The notes: generated by a model not told the origin, from the sequence alone. 64,000 nt of DNA from Crenobacter cavernae (GCF_003355495.1 NZ_CP031337.1:3207668-3271667); one strand, 5' to 3'; positions 27,301 through 36,002 are shown, counted from the first letter of the stretch. Translations and numbers: made by a program.

Positions 27301-29334
27301 GAACACCTGGGCCAAGAGTTCCTGGAACGCGGTCTCGACTTCGGGACGCGCGATCGCGTCGCCGCCTCGGCCAACCTCGAGGCCGAAGTCGCTGATCCAC
27401 ACCACCGAGCCGTCGGCGCGTTCGACCTTGTACGGATGTTCGTCGCGCACCGCGACGCCGAGGTTCTCCAGTAGCGGCAGGCTGGCCGACAGGTTCAGCG
27501 GCTCGCCGGCGTGGAACAGCTTCAGGTTGATCGCTTCGGCCTCGCGGTGCAGCGGGCGGTAAAGCTTCAACGCGAGCGGAGACGCTTCGGTCACGGCTTC
27601 CAGCAGCTGGGTGTCGAGCACCGCGCTCCTCACCGCGAACTCTTCGCGGTAGGCGGTCGGGAACGCCTGCTGGTAGCGGTGGAACAGGCGGTTGCCCTGC
27701 TCCTCGCCGTAGCCTTCGACCAGCTGCTGGTGCAGCTCTTCGGCCCAGCCGCGCACGACGCGGGCGATTTCAGCCTCGACCTCGTCCTCGTTGAAGTCGG
27801 GCAGGCTGGCCGACGGGGTGCGGATGATGTAGTGCACGCGGGCGAGCAGGCCGTCGCCGATCTGCACGCCGAACTCGGCGCCGGTGCCGTTGAACGCGCG
27901 CAGCAGCACTTTCTCGATCTTCAGCCTCACCTCGGTGCTGAAGCTGTCGCGCGGCACGTAGACCAGGCAGCTGACGTAGCGATGGTAATGGTCGGTGCGC
28001 AGGAACAGGCGCACGCGCGGGCGTTCCTGCAGGTTGACGATGCCCTCGGCGATCGGCTGCAGCGTCTCGGGGGAGATCTCGAACAACTCGTCGCGCGGGT
28101 AGCTCTCCAGCACGAAGGACAGCGTCTTGGCCTTGTAACTGTTGTCGACGTAGTCGCACGCCTTGATCACGTAGTCGACCTTGCGGCGCAGGATCGGGAT
28201 GTCCTTCGGCGGCACCTGGTAGGCGCCGACGGTGTAGAGGCCGAGGAAGCGGCGCTCGCCGATCACCTCGCCCTTCGCGTTCAGGCGCTTGACGCCGACG
28301 AAATCGAGGTGGGCCGGACGGTGAAGCTGCGAACGGGTCTGCGACTTGTTCAGCACCACCAGCTGCGGCAGGTGGGCGCGCTCGCGCAGCGTCTGCGGCA
28401 GCGCCTCGAAGCTTTCCGAGAACTCCTTGTCGCCCTGGTCGCGCAGCACGCCGAGGCCCGAGCTCTTCACGATCTTCAGGCTGTCCTTGCCGTCGCGACG
28501 CACCAGGTCGTAGTCGCAATAGCCCATGAACAGGAAATGGTTTTCCGACAGCCACGCGAGGAACTCGGCCACCTCGCGCGCCTCGTCGTTCAATGCGGCC
28601 GGTGCGGTCTCGGGCAGCTCGGCGGCCAGGCTCGCGGCGACGGCGCGCATTTTCGGCTCGTCTTCGACGACGCGACGCAGCGCGCCGAGCACCTGGTGCA
28701 GTTCCTTCTCGAGCGCGGCGATGCGCTCCGGTTCGGACACGCGGTCGATCTCGACGTGGATGAACGATTCGAGCGGCAGGCTGCGGCCCTCGGTGCGACG
28801 CACCTCGATGAGCTTGCCCTTGTCATCGCGACGCACCGACAGCACCGGGTGCACCAACAGGTGCAGGCGCAGGTTGTGGCGCGCCAGCAGCATGGCGACC
28901 GAGTCGATCAGGAACGGCATGTCGTCGTTGACGATCTCGATCACCGTGTGCGTGCTCTGCCAGCCGTCGCGTTCGAAGTCGGGATTGTAGATGCGGACCT
29001 TCGATTCGCCGGGTTTGCGCTGTTCGGCGAAACGGTGGTGCGCCATCGCGGCGCCGAGGAGGTCGAGCGCGGAGAAGCGCGACAGGTCGTCGTGTTCGGC
29101 TTCTTCGTAGTAGATCGACAGGAAAGGAATGAAAACGGCTTGTTCTTTGGCGGGCAGGCTGCTTTCGGCGAGCGCCTGAATCTCGGCAACCAGATTCGTC
29201 AATTCTGTTTTATGCGTCAGTGACATGATCCGTTTGGCTCCGGGGTCCTGAAGGGTGGCAGGCGGGCCGTTTTTGGCGTGCGCCTGAATTTCGTCAAGCA
29301 GATTCGTCGATTCCGTTTCGTGTGTGAGTGACAT
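24397..29334 (-). CDS. gdhB: NAD-specific glutamate dehydrogenase, large type (GdhB/GDH2)
   Basis: A roughly 1,645-residue enzyme of the 180-kDa class, converting glutamate to 2-oxoglutarate with NAD+. The long N-terminal regulatory region (ACT-like, 'HTVIEIVNDDMPFLIDSVAMLLARHNLRLHLLVHPV') precedes the catalytic core, with 'GLRWSDRMEDFRTEVLGLVKAQMVKNSVIVPMGSKGGFVCK' holding the substrate lysines and 'VVGIGDMAGDVFGNGML' in the NAD domain. The start is ambiguous: ATG 29334 and ATG 29226 both begin MSLTH(E/K)TE and sit in a duplicated segment (see findings); the shorter form (1,609 aa) is nearer to the Pseudomonas enzyme. It is divergent from the arginine transport operon, whose ArgR controls gdhB in Pseudomonas. 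Confidence 0.92.
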   Translation of the reverse strand: MSLTHETESTNLLDEIQAHAKNGPPATLQDPGAKRIMSLTHKTELTNLVAEIQALAESSLPAKEQAVFIPFLSIYYEEAEHDDLSRFSALDLLGAAMAHHRFAEQRKPGESKVRIYNPDFERDGWQSTHTVIEIVNDDMPFLIDSVAMLLARHNLRLHLLVHPVLSVRRDDKGKLIEVRRTEGRSLPLESFIHVEIDRVSEPERIAALEKELHQVLGALRRVVEDEPKMRAVAASLAAELPETAPAALNDEAREVAEFLAWLSENHFLFMGYCDYDLVRRDGKDSLKIVKSSGLGVLRDQGDKEFSESFEALPQTLRERAHLPQLVVLNKSQTRSQLHRPAHLDFVGVKRLNAKGEVIGERRFLGLYTVGAYQVPPKDIPILRRKVDYVIKACDYVDNSYKAKTLSFVLESYPRDELFEISPETLQPIAEGIVNLQERPRVRLFLRTDHYHRYVSCLVYVPRDSFSTEVRLKIEKVLLRAFNGTGAEFGVQIGDGLLARVHYIIRTPSASLPDFNEDEVEAEIARVVRGWAEELHQQLVEGYGEEQGNRLFHRYQQAFPTAYREEFAVRSAVLDTQLLEAVTEASPLALKLYRPLHREAEAINLKLFHAGEPLNLSASLPLLENLGVAVRDEHPYKVERADGSVVWISDFGLEVGRGGDAIARPEVETAFQELLAQVFAGKVENDGFNKLVLLGGLNWREISLARALAKYLRQGGLTFSQAYIEQCLGNYPTITRTLVDLFLARLHPVDADEARAEALRGQIKHALESVANIDEDRILSGMMSVILATRRTNFWQKDAGGALKAYIAFKLESGKIPFLPQPRPLFEIWVYSPRIEGVHLRGSKVARGGLRWSDRMEDFRTEVLGLVKAQMVKNSVIVPMGSKGGFVCKQLPAPSDREAFMAEGIACYKTFISALLDVTDNLVNGQIVSPVDVRRLDEDDPYLVVAADKGTATFSDIANGVSEAYGFWLGDAFASGGSAGYDHKKMGITARGAWESVKRHFRHLGVNCQQQDFTVVGIGDMAGDVFGNGMLLSEHIRLKAAFNHLHIFLDPNPNAATSFAERARLFNLPRSSWTDYNRELISEGGGIFERSAKSIPLSPQVREWLKTDRDSMAPNELMHELLKAEADLLYNGGIGTYVKASGESNADARDRANDGLRVNGNELNVKVLAEGGNLGCTQKGRIEYALKGGLICSDAIDNSAGVDCSDHEVNIKILLGAVIQAGDMTLKQRNELLVEMTDEVGELVLSNNYLQTQILAINHQNAPAMLSVHTRMMTAMEKAGELNRELEYLPNEAQLNERRLAKLGLTSPEMAVLLAYSKITLDQALLKSELPDDADFLPVLVNYFPKPLQARFGDQMKSHHLKREIVANQLANQLVNRMGTSFIFRLKEENPQPEADITRAWWVASRVFGAEAMWRQIESLDNKVPANLQVELMVRVRTLVERITRWILRYRRPIGSVNAQIEHYAARVQALMAELPELVSADTYPAVAALEARYLAEMGLPRDFARLLARLEFAVPMLDIIDSGEGSPIELTDLASNYYLLGRTLQLDWLLEAINRLPRDNRWQSLARSALRDDLYRLQKKLTRQAMQDAPADCADEHCFAEAWLARRALDVEACQQMLGEFQSFDVLDLAMLSAGLRELSNHLLS

Positions 29335-29869
29335 GACCTGTCTTGCTCCGCTGACCAGAAAGAGGTGCGGAGGATTGTAGACGGGGGCCATGCAGGGGAA
29401 ATTCCGCCAGGCGACATGCATTTATACTTTTATTAAATGCGCTGGTTTTCCCTAGCCTCATTCCAGGGAAATTTTTTCCGCCTCCGGAGGCCATTTTGCT
29501 TATAGCAATGCGACGACGAATTATAAATCCCCCAGCCCCCCCTCGCCCGTAATGCACCGCAAAATAATCTTCAAGTAATTGATTTTATTGATATTTCCAT
29601 TTATCACTCAAAGCAGGTAAAATGCGACCCTTTCTCTTTCTGCCTCTTGCCATGAAGCCCGCCACATTGTTGGGTAGGATCAATCGTGACAAGATTGGTT
29701 CGCGTCGAGACGATCCTCAAACCGCAACCGAATTGGCAGCATGAGAGCCCGGCAGCGTGTTTGGCCGGCTTCCCGTCGGAGGATATCCTCGCCGAATGGG
29801 GTACACCATGCGGGTTAATTCATTTGTCAAAAAGCAAAGAATTTCCGTCACACAGGGCAGAGCACTCAC
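29335..29869. promoter_or_regulatory. Divergent intergenic region between gdhB and the arginine operon
   Basis: About 535 bp without a convincing gene. The middle (29,420-29,640) is AT-rich compared with everything around and should contain both divergent promoters and probably ArgR sites. I could not identify a single good -35/-10 pair or an unambiguous inverted operator by eye. A frame on the plus strand (from 29,686) runs into the binding-protein gene out of phase and is a shadow. Confidence 0.5.
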
Positions 29870-30634
29870 ATGAAAAAGGTACTGGTTCTCTCCACGCTGG
29901 CCGCCCTCGCCGCCGGCGTGAACGCGCAAGCCGAAACCCTGCGTTTCGGCATCGACCTCAACTACCCGCCGTTCTCCAAGCAGGGCGCCGACGGCAAGCC
30001 GCAGGGCTTCGACGTCGACATGATCCACGCGCTGTGCGCGGCGATGAAGACCACCTGTCAGGTCGTGCCGCAAGACTGGGACGGCCTGATTCCGGCGCTC
30101 AACGCCAACAAATTCGACGCCATCCTGTCGTCGATGCAGATCACCCCCGAACGCCAGAAGGCGGTCGACTTCACCCGCAAGTACTACAACGTCCCGAGCC
30201 GCGTCATCGGCAAGGCCGGCAGCCAGGTCGACCAGAATGCGTTCAAGGGCAAGAAGATCGGCGTGCTGCGCGCGTCGACGCAGGAAAAGTTCGCCCGTGA
30301 CTACTGGGGCAAGAACGGCGCGCGCATCGTGTCGTACACCAAGTCGCCGGAATCCTTCCTCGACCTGAAGGCGGGCCGCGTCGACGCGGTGTTCGTCGAC
30401 GGCGCGGTCGGCGACACCGAATTCCTCAAGACGCCGAACGGCAAGGGCTACGCCTTCGTCGGCCCGAACTACAGCGACGTCAAATACTTTGGCCTCGGCG
30501 CCGGCATCGCGGTCAAGAAGGGCAACAAGGCCCTCGCCGACCGCCTGAACCAAGCCATCGACCAAGTCCGCAAGGACGGAAGCTACAAGAAGGTACAGGA
30601 CAAGTACTTCAGCTTCGACGTGTACGGCGGCTAA
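29870..30634 (+). CDS. aotJ: Basic amino acid ABC transporter substrate-binding protein (AotJ-like, copy 1)
   Basis: A 254-residue periplasmic binding protein with signal peptide ending 'GVNAQA|ETLRF'. 'RFGIDLNYPPFSKQGADGKPQGFDVDMIHALC' is the SBP_bac_3 start, 'DAILSSMQITPERQKAVDFTRKYYNVP' the first ligand loop, and 'RVDAVFVDGAVGDTEFLKTP' the hinge side. It resembles ArtJ/HisJ/AotJ, binding arginine, ornithine, lysine or histidine. First gene of the aot operon; a close paralogue follows 68 bp later. Confidence 0.9.
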   Translation: MKKVLVLSTLAALAAGVNAQAETLRFGIDLNYPPFSKQGADGKPQGFDVDMIHALCAAMKTTCQVVPQDWDGLIPALNANKFDAILSSMQITPERQKAVDFTRKYYNVPSRVIGKAGSQVDQNAFKGKKIGVLRASTQEKFARDYWGKNGARIVSYTKSPESFLDLKAGRVDAVFVDGAVGDTEFLKTPNGKGYAFVGPNYSDVKYFGLGAGIAVKKGNKALADRLNQAIDQVRKDGSYKKVQDKYFSFDVYGG

Positions 30635-30702
30635 GCCCTATACGCCCCGGTCAACCGGGCAGGGCTCGCCTGCCCGGCTCTACAAGCTACAACGGAGAAA
30701 TC

Positions 30703-31464
30703 ATGAAGAAGCACGGCCTTTTCCTCGCCGGGGTGCTCGCCCTGGCCGTGGGTGGCACAGCCCACGCCGAAACCCTGCGCTTTGCCACCGACGCCAGCTA
30801 TCCGCCGTTCTCCAAACAGGGTCCGGACGGCAAGATGGTCGGTTTCGACCCGGAGATCGCCCACGCGCTGTGCGCGGCGATGAAGGTGACGTGCGAAGTG
30901 GTGCCGCAGGACTTCGACGGCATCATCCCGGCGCTGAACGCGAAGAAATTCGACGCGATCATCGCGTCGATGAACATCACCGACGAACGCAAGAAGGCGG
31001 TCGACTTCTCCGACCGCTACTACAACATGCCGAGCCGCCTCGTCGCGAAGGCCGGCGCCCAGGTCAACGACGCGTGGTTCAAGGGCAAGAAGATCGGTGT
31101 GCTGCGCTCGTCGATCCAGGAAAAATATGCGCGTGACCACTGGGTGAAGCGCGGCGCCAAGCTGGTCGCCTACGGCAAGGCGCCCGAATCCTTCCTGGAC
31201 TTGAAGGCCGGCCGCGTCGACGCGAGCTTCGTCGACGCCGCCGTCGGCGAGAGCGACTTCATCAAGACGCCGAACGGCAAGGGCTACGCCTTCGCCGGCC
31301 CGGTCTACACCGACGCGAAGTACTTCGGCGAAGGCGCCGGCATCGCGGTGCGCAAGGGCGATAAGGCTCGGCTCGCCCGGATCAACGCGGCGCTCAAGCA
31401 GATCCGCGCCGACGGCAGCTACGACAAGATCCAGAAGAAGTACTTCAGCTTCGACATCAAGTGA
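30703..31464 (+). CDS. Basic amino acid ABC transporter substrate-binding protein (AotJ-like, copy 2)
   Basis: A 253-residue paralogue of the preceding gene with signal peptide ending 'GGTAHA|ETLRF'. The two align end to end without gaps of note; differences are spread evenly ('DGIIPALNAKKFDAIIASMNITDERKKAVDFSDRYYNMPSRL'). One likely prefers a different basic amino acid, as with HisJ/ArgT sharing one permease. AACGGAGAA precedes the ATG. An 80-bp spacer separates it from the permease genes. Confidence 0.88.
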   Translation: MKKHGLFLAGVLALAVGGTAHAETLRFATDASYPPFSKQGPDGKMVGFDPEIAHALCAAMKVTCEVVPQDFDGIIPALNAKKFDAIIASMNITDERKKAVDFSDRYYNMPSRLVAKAGAQVNDAWFKGKKIGVLRSSIQEKYARDHWVKRGAKLVAYGKAPESFLDLKAGRVDASFVDAAVGESDFIKTPNGKGYAFAGPVYTDAKYFGEGAGIAVRKGDKARLARINAALKQIRADGSYDKIQKKYFSFDIK

Positions 31465-31554
31465 TCGGCCGCCGGGCCTGAGCGCCCGGCGTGACGATGA
31501 TCTGGGGGCGGCCAGCCGCCCTCGCCCCAGCGTCTTTTTTTCGGGGTGCATTCC

Positions 31555-32244
31555 ATGTTCCTGCAAGGTTACCTCCCCAGCATTCTGGAAGGCGCGGTGC
31601 TCACCCTCGAGGTGGCCGGCCTATCCTTGTTGGTATCCGTTGTACTCGGCTTCATCGGCGCGATGTGCAAACTGTCGCCGTCCAAACCGCTCGTCTGGTT
31701 GGCCGAGCTCTATTCCACCGTGATCCGCGGCGTGCCCGACCTGGTGTGGATGTTCATGCTGTTCTTCGGCGGCCAGATGGCGATCAACGAGCTGGCCACC
31801 CGGCTCGGTGCCGACGCGCCCGAGATTAACCCCTTCGTCGCCGGCGTCTTGACCATCGGCTTCATCTTCGGCGCCTACATGACCGAGACCTTCCGCGGCG
31901 CGATCATGGCGGTGCCCAAGGGGCAGATGGAAGCCGGCTTGGCCTACGGCATGTCGCCGCTCAGGGTGTTCTTCCGCATCACGCTGCCGCAGATGGTCCG
32001 CTTCGCGCTGCCGAGCTTCTCCAACAACTGGCTGGTGCTGGTCAAGTCGACCGCGCTGGTGTCGGTGATCGGCCTGAACGACATGATGTACAAGGCCGAT
32101 ACCGCCAAGTCGGTGACGCAGGAGCCGTTCACCGTCTACATGCTGGTCGGCGGCCTGTACCTGGTGATCACCACGGTGTCGATCCTGGCGCTGACCTGGC
32201 TGGAGAACCGTTATTCAATGGGCGTTAAGGAGAGCGGACTGTGA
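31555..32244 (+). CDS. aotQ: Arginine/ornithine ABC transporter permease AotQ
   Basis: A 229-residue inner-membrane permease of the HisQ type with about five helices, the 'ELYSTVIRGVPDLVWMFMLFFGG' element, and the ATPase-coupling EAA loop 'AVPKGQMEAGLAYGMSPLRVFFRITLPQ'. ATG 31555 is chosen; a GTG at 31546 is also in frame. It overlaps aotM (GTGA at 32241-32244). TTGGCCGAG is in frame at 31699-31707. Confidence 0.9.
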   Translation: MFLQGYLPSILEGAVLTLEVAGLSLLVSVVLGFIGAMCKLSPSKPLVWLAELYSTVIRGVPDLVWMFMLFFGGQMAINELATRLGADAPEINPFVAGVLTIGFIFGAYMTETFRGAIMAVPKGQMEAGLAYGMSPLRVFFRITLPQMVRFALPSFSNNWLVLVKSTALVSVIGLNDMMYKADTAKSVTQEPFTVYMLVGGLYLVITTVSILALTWLENRYSMGVKESGL

Positions 32245-32972
32245 TCGATCTCAAGCTGATCCTCGAGAACCTGCCGTCCTTCTTCGGCGGCGCATACGGC
32301 GAGCCGGTGCTGTCGACCAGCGACGGCCTGATCATGACCTTCCAGCTTCTCGGGCTGTCGCTGCTGCTGGGCCTCGCGCTGTCGGTGCCTTTGGCGCTGA
32401 TGCGCGTGTCGAAGAAAAAGTGGCTGGCGTGGCCGGTGTGGATCTATACGTATGTGTTCCGCGGCACGCCGATGCTGGTGCAGTTGTTCATCTTCTACTA
32501 CGGTCTGTCGCAGTTCGACGCCGTGCGCGACAGCTGGGCGTGGAACTACCTGCAGGAAGCGTACTTCTGCGCCATCCTCGCATTCACGCTGAACACCGCC
32601 GCCTACACCACCGAGATCATCGCCGGCCAGATCCGCAACACTTACTACGGCGAGATCGAGGCGGCCAAGGCGGTCGGCATGGGCCGCTGGCTGATGATGC
32701 GCCGCATCGTGATCCCGTCGGCGCTGCGCCGCGCGCTGCCGGCGTACAGCAACGAGGTGATCATGATGCTGCACGGCACGTCGATCGCCGGCCTCGTGAC
32801 GCTGGCCGACCTGACCGGCGTCGCGCGTCGCCTGTACGCCGACAGCTACCAGCCGTTCGAGCCGTTCCTGATGGCCGGCGCCATGTACCTGTCGTTCACC
32901 TTCCTGTTCGTCTGGCTGTTCAAGCGACTCGAAGGCCGCTACCTCGCCTACCTCGCGCCGCGCAAGCACTGA
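32241..32972 (+). CDS. aotM: Arginine/ornithine ABC transporter permease AotM
   Basis: A 243-residue HisM-type permease with 'WIYTYVFRGTPMLVQLFIFYYG' and EAA loop 'NTYYGEIEAAKAVGMGRWLMMRRIVIPSALRRALP'. GTG start overlapping the aotQ stop. It forms the membrane heterodimer with AotQ. Ten bases separate it from aotO. Confidence 0.9.
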   Translation: MIDLKLILENLPSFFGGAYGEPVLSTSDGLIMTFQLLGLSLLLGLALSVPLALMRVSKKKWLAWPVWIYTYVFRGTPMLVQLFIFYYGLSQFDAVRDSWAWNYLQEAYFCAILAFTLNTAAYTTEIIAGQIRNTYYGEIEAAKAVGMGRWLMMRRIVIPSALRRALPAYSNEVIMMLHGTSIAGLVTLADLTGVARRLYADSYQPFEPFLMAGAMYLSFTFLFVWLFKRLEGRYLAYLAPRKH

Positions 32973-32982
32973 GAGACGACGC

Positions 32983-34125
32983 ATGCAGACCCGTGAACAT
33001 CTGCTCTTGCCGCCGAGTCTCGGCACCCAGCGCCGTGTCACGAGCTTCCACTTCGGTGACGCCGGCGCCGGCCGCAAGGTCTACATCCAGGCCTCGCTGC
33101 ACGCCGACGAACTGCCCGGCATGCTGGTCGCCTTCAAACTGAAGGCGAGCTTGGCCGAGCTCGAAGCGGCCGGAAGGCTCAACGCCGAAGTGGTGCTGGT
33201 GCCGGCCGCCAACCCGATCGGCCTCGACCAGCGCGTGCTCGGCCAGGCGCTGGGCCGCTTCGAGCTCGCCTCGGGGCAGAACTTCAACCGTCACTACCCG
33301 GCGCTCGCCGACCGGGTCTTCGACGCGCTCAAAAACAGCTTGGGCAGCGATACCTCGGCCAACGTCGCGGCGATCCGCGCCGAGCTTGGGCAAAGCCTGG
33401 CCGAGCTCGCGCCGACGAGCGAACTGCAGAGCCTGCGGCTTGCGCTGATGCGCCTCGCGCACGACGCCGATCTGGTGCTGGATCTGCACTGCGACTTCAA
33501 CGCCGGCGCCCACCTCTACACGCTGACGCCGCAGTGGCCCGAAGTCGAGCCGCTAGCGCGTTACCTCGGCAGCTGCGCGCAGCTCTTGGCGGTCGATTCG
33601 GGCGACCACCCGTTCGACGAAGCCTGTAGCCAGCTGTGGCTTTTGCTAGACCAGAAGGGACGGGAGCACGCGGCCGCGACCGGAGGCGCGGCGCCGGCGA
33701 TTCCGCTGGCGACCACCGCCATCACCGTCGAGTTGCGCGGCCAGGACCGGGTCGAGCACGACTTGGCCGAGCGCGACGCCGACGCGCTGATCGCGTATCT
33801 GACCGAACGCGGCTTCGTCGCCGGCGCCGCGCCGACGCCGCCCGACCTGCCCTACCCGGCCACGCCGCTGGCCGGCGTCGAGGACCTGATCGCCCCGCAC
33901 GCCGGCGTGATCGCCTTCCATCGCCCGGCCGGTTTCACGGTCGAGGCCGGCGACCTCGTCGCCGACGTCATCGACCCGATCAGCGGCGCGGTCTCACCGC
34001 TTTATGCCCGCCACGCCGGGATGCTGTTCGCCCGCGTGCGCGACCACTACGCCGCACCGGGCATGTGGGTGGCCAAGATCGCCACCGACCTTGCTTTCAA
34101 AACAGGGAAGTTGTTAAGCGCATGA
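32983..34125 (+). CDS. aotO: Succinylglutamate desuccinylase/aspartoacylase family protein (AotO)
   Basis: A 380-residue member of the M14-like zinc acylase family. Zinc ligands are likely H40 and E43 in 'SLHADELPG' and H169 in 'LDLHCD'. The C-terminal barrel ends 'AGMLFARVRDHYAAPGMWVAKIA'. Its place between aotM and aotP is exactly that of AotO in the Pseudomonas aeruginosa aotJQMOP-argR operon, where it is not essential for uptake; its substrate is unproven. It contains three copies of the repeated word (33151, 33354, 33763) plus a near-match at 33397. Overlaps aotP by four bases. Confidence 0.85.
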   Translation: MQTREHLLLPPSLGTQRRVTSFHFGDAGAGRKVYIQASLHADELPGMLVAFKLKASLAELEAAGRLNAEVVLVPAANPIGLDQRVLGQALGRFELASGQNFNRHYPALADRVFDALKNSLGSDTSANVAAIRAELGQSLAELAPTSELQSLRLALMRLAHDADLVLDLHCDFNAGAHLYTLTPQWPEVEPLARYLGSCAQLLAVDSGDHPFDEACSQLWLLLDQKGREHAAATGGAAPAIPLATTAITVELRGQDRVEHDLAERDADALIAYLTERGFVAGAAPTPPDLPYPATPLAGVEDLIAPHAGVIAFHRPAGFTVEAGDLVADVIDPISGAVSPLYARHAGMLFARVRDHYAAPGMWVAKIATDLAFKTGKLLSA

Positions 34126-34937
34126 AACCGATCGAACACCCCAACGCCGTCGCCACCGGCCAGAACGGCAACATCAAGCTGCGAGTGAATGACCTCTACA
34201 AGAGCTACGGTCATCACGAAGTCCTCAAGGGCGTGTCGCTGACCGCGCACGCCGGCGACGTGATCAGCATCATCGGCTCGAGTGGCTCGGGCAAGAGTAC
34301 CTTCCTGCGCTGCATCAACATGCTCGAGCAGCCGAACAAGGGCCAGATCTTCGTCGCCGGCGAAGAGCTCAAGCTGACCGAAGACCGCCGCAACGGCGCG
34401 CTGAAGGCCGCCGACGCCAAGCAACTGGCGACGATGCGCACCAAGCTCGCGATGGTGTTCCAGCACTTCAACCTGTGGGCGCACATGACGGTGCTCGAGA
34501 ACATCATCGAGGCACCGATCCACGTGCTCGGCGTGCCGAAGGACCAGGCGATCGAGCGCGCGCGCCAATACCTCGAGAAGGTCGGCCTGAAGGGCGTCGA
34601 GGACAAGTACCCGTCGCACATGTCAGGCGGCCAGCAGCAGCGCGTCGCGATCGCGCGCGCGCTGGCGATGGAGCCCGAGGTGATGCTGTTCGACGAACCG
34701 ACCAGCGCGCTCGACCCGGAACTGGTCGGCGAGGTGCTGAAGGTGATGCAGAACCTGGCGAAGGAAGGCCGCACCATGGTCGTCGTCACGCACGAGATGG
34801 GCTTCGCCCGCGAGGTGTCCAACCACGTGATCTTCCTGCACCAGGGCCGCATCGAGGAACAGGGCAATCCGCGCGAAGTGCTCGCCAACCCGCAGAGCGA
34901 ACGCCTGGCGCAATTCCTGTCCGGCCGTTTGAAATAG
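34122..34937 (+). CDS. aotP: Arginine/ornithine ABC transporter ATPase AotP
   Basis: A 271-residue ATPase of the HisP type: Walker A GSSGSGKST (about residues 47-55), signature 'SHMSGGQQQRVAIARAL', Walker B 'VMLFDEPTSALDP', and H-loop 'MVVVTHEMGFAREVSNHVIF'. The 'TMRTKLAMVFQHFNLWAHMTVLENIIEAPI' segment is characteristic of basic amino acid importers. The N-terminus is about 20 residues longer than HisP. ATG 34122 overlaps the aotO stop. Confidence 0.93.
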   Translation: MKPIEHPNAVATGQNGNIKLRVNDLYKSYGHHEVLKGVSLTAHAGDVISIIGSSGSGKSTFLRCINMLEQPNKGQIFVAGEELKLTEDRRNGALKAADAKQLATMRTKLAMVFQHFNLWAHMTVLENIIEAPIHVLGVPKDQAIERARQYLEKVGLKGVEDKYPSHMSGGQQQRVAIARALAMEPEVMLFDEPTSALDPELVGEVLKVMQNLAKEGRTMVVVTHEMGFAREVSNHVIFLHQGRIEEQGNPREVLANPQSERLAQFLSGRLK

Positions 34938-35018
34938 GCTCTAGAATCACGATGAACCCGGCAGGCAGGCCCGAGCCCGCCATGCCGGGCGCCCGACCTC
35001 CCCAACCGCGTGGTGTCC

Positions 35019-35999
35019 ATGGCCCAACCGCCCGCCAGCAAGCCGCAACGCATCGGATTCCTGATGCTGCCCAATGCCTCGATGGCCGACTACGCCGTCG
35101 CCAGCGAAGCGCTGATCCGCGCCAACGAGATCGCCGAAAAGAAGCTCTACGATATATTGACCCTGTCGCTCACCGGCGAAACGGTGAGCTTCAACAACCG
35201 GCTCGCATGCCCGGTCGACCTGCCGCTCGGTTACGCGCCCAAGCTCGACCTGCTGTTCGTCCTCGCCGACGACCTCGACCTCAAGCTGCCGCTCGACGCG
35301 CTGATCTCCGGCATCCAGGCGCAGAACCCTGACAGGCTGACGCTGGTCGGCCTCGGCGCCGGCAGCTACTGGATGGCGCGCGCCGGCTACCTGCACGGCT
35401 ACCGGGCGACGATACACTGGCAGGAAATCGCCCGCTTCACCGAAGAGTTCCAGGACATTATCGTCACCTCCAACCTGTACGAGGTCGACCGCAACCGCCA
35501 CAGCTGCGCCGGCGGCGCCGCCACCTTCGACTACCTGTTGCACTACCTGAGCACCCAGCACGGCGCCGACCTTGCCGGTCTCTTGTGCGAGCGCTTCAGC
35601 ATGGAGCGCATCCGCCCGAGCAGCGAGCGGCAGCGCATTCCGCTGGCGACACGCATAGGCAACAGCCAACCCAAGCTGACCGACGCGGTATCGCTGATGG
35701 AGGCGAACATCGAGGAGCCGCTGTCGACCGACGACATCGCCTACTACGTCGGCGTGTCGCGCCGCCAGCTGGAACGGCTGTTCAAGCAGTATTTGAACAC
35801 TGTGCCGTCGAAGTACTATCTCGAACTGCGGCTGAACCGCGCGCGGCAATTGCTGCAGCAGACCAGCAAGTCGATCGTGCAGATCGGCCTCGCTTGCGGA
35901 TTCTCCAGCGGCCCGCACTTCTCGAGCAGCTACCGCAACCACTTCAACACCACGCCGCGCGAGGAACGCGCGAAACGGCTGAACGCCCCCAGAGCTTAA
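35019..35999 (+). CDS. argR: AraC-family arginine-responsive regulator ArgR
   Basis: A 326-residue regulator with an N-terminal DJ-1/PfpI-like ligand domain ('RIGFLMLPNASMADYAVASEALIRAN'; the nucleophile position is not catalytic) and a C-terminal AraC/XylS DNA-binding domain with two helix-turn-helices ('LSTDDIAYYVGVSRRQLERLFKQY' and 'SIVQIGLACGFSSGPHFSSSYRNHF'). It matches Pseudomonas ArgR (329 aa) in size and operon position; it is unrelated to E. coli ArgR. It should activate arginine catabolism and transport, including gdhB. ATG 35019 follows the aotP stop by 81 bp. Confidence 0.9.
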   Translation: MAQPPASKPQRIGFLMLPNASMADYAVASEALIRANEIAEKKLYDILTLSLTGETVSFNNRLACPVDLPLGYAPKLDLLFVLADDLDLKLPLDALISGIQAQNPDRLTLVGLGAGSYWMARAGYLHGYRATIHWQEIARFTEEFQDIIVTSNLYEVDRNRHSCAGGAATFDYLLHYLSTQHGADLAGLLCERFSMERIRPSSERQRIPLATRIGNSQPKLTDAVSLMEANIEEPLSTDDIAYYVGVSRRQLERLFKQYLNTVPSKYYLELRLNRARQLLQQTSKSIVQIGLACGFSSGPHFSSSYRNHFNTTPREERAKRLNAPRA

Positions 36000-36002
36000 A
36001 CG

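Noticed and set aside
25531..29223. Long plus-strand frames across the glutamate dehydrogenase gene
   Set aside because: Antisense shadows: unusual amino acid make-up (very high His, Gln, Asp and Val), no start signals, while the minus-strand frame has clear family motifs.
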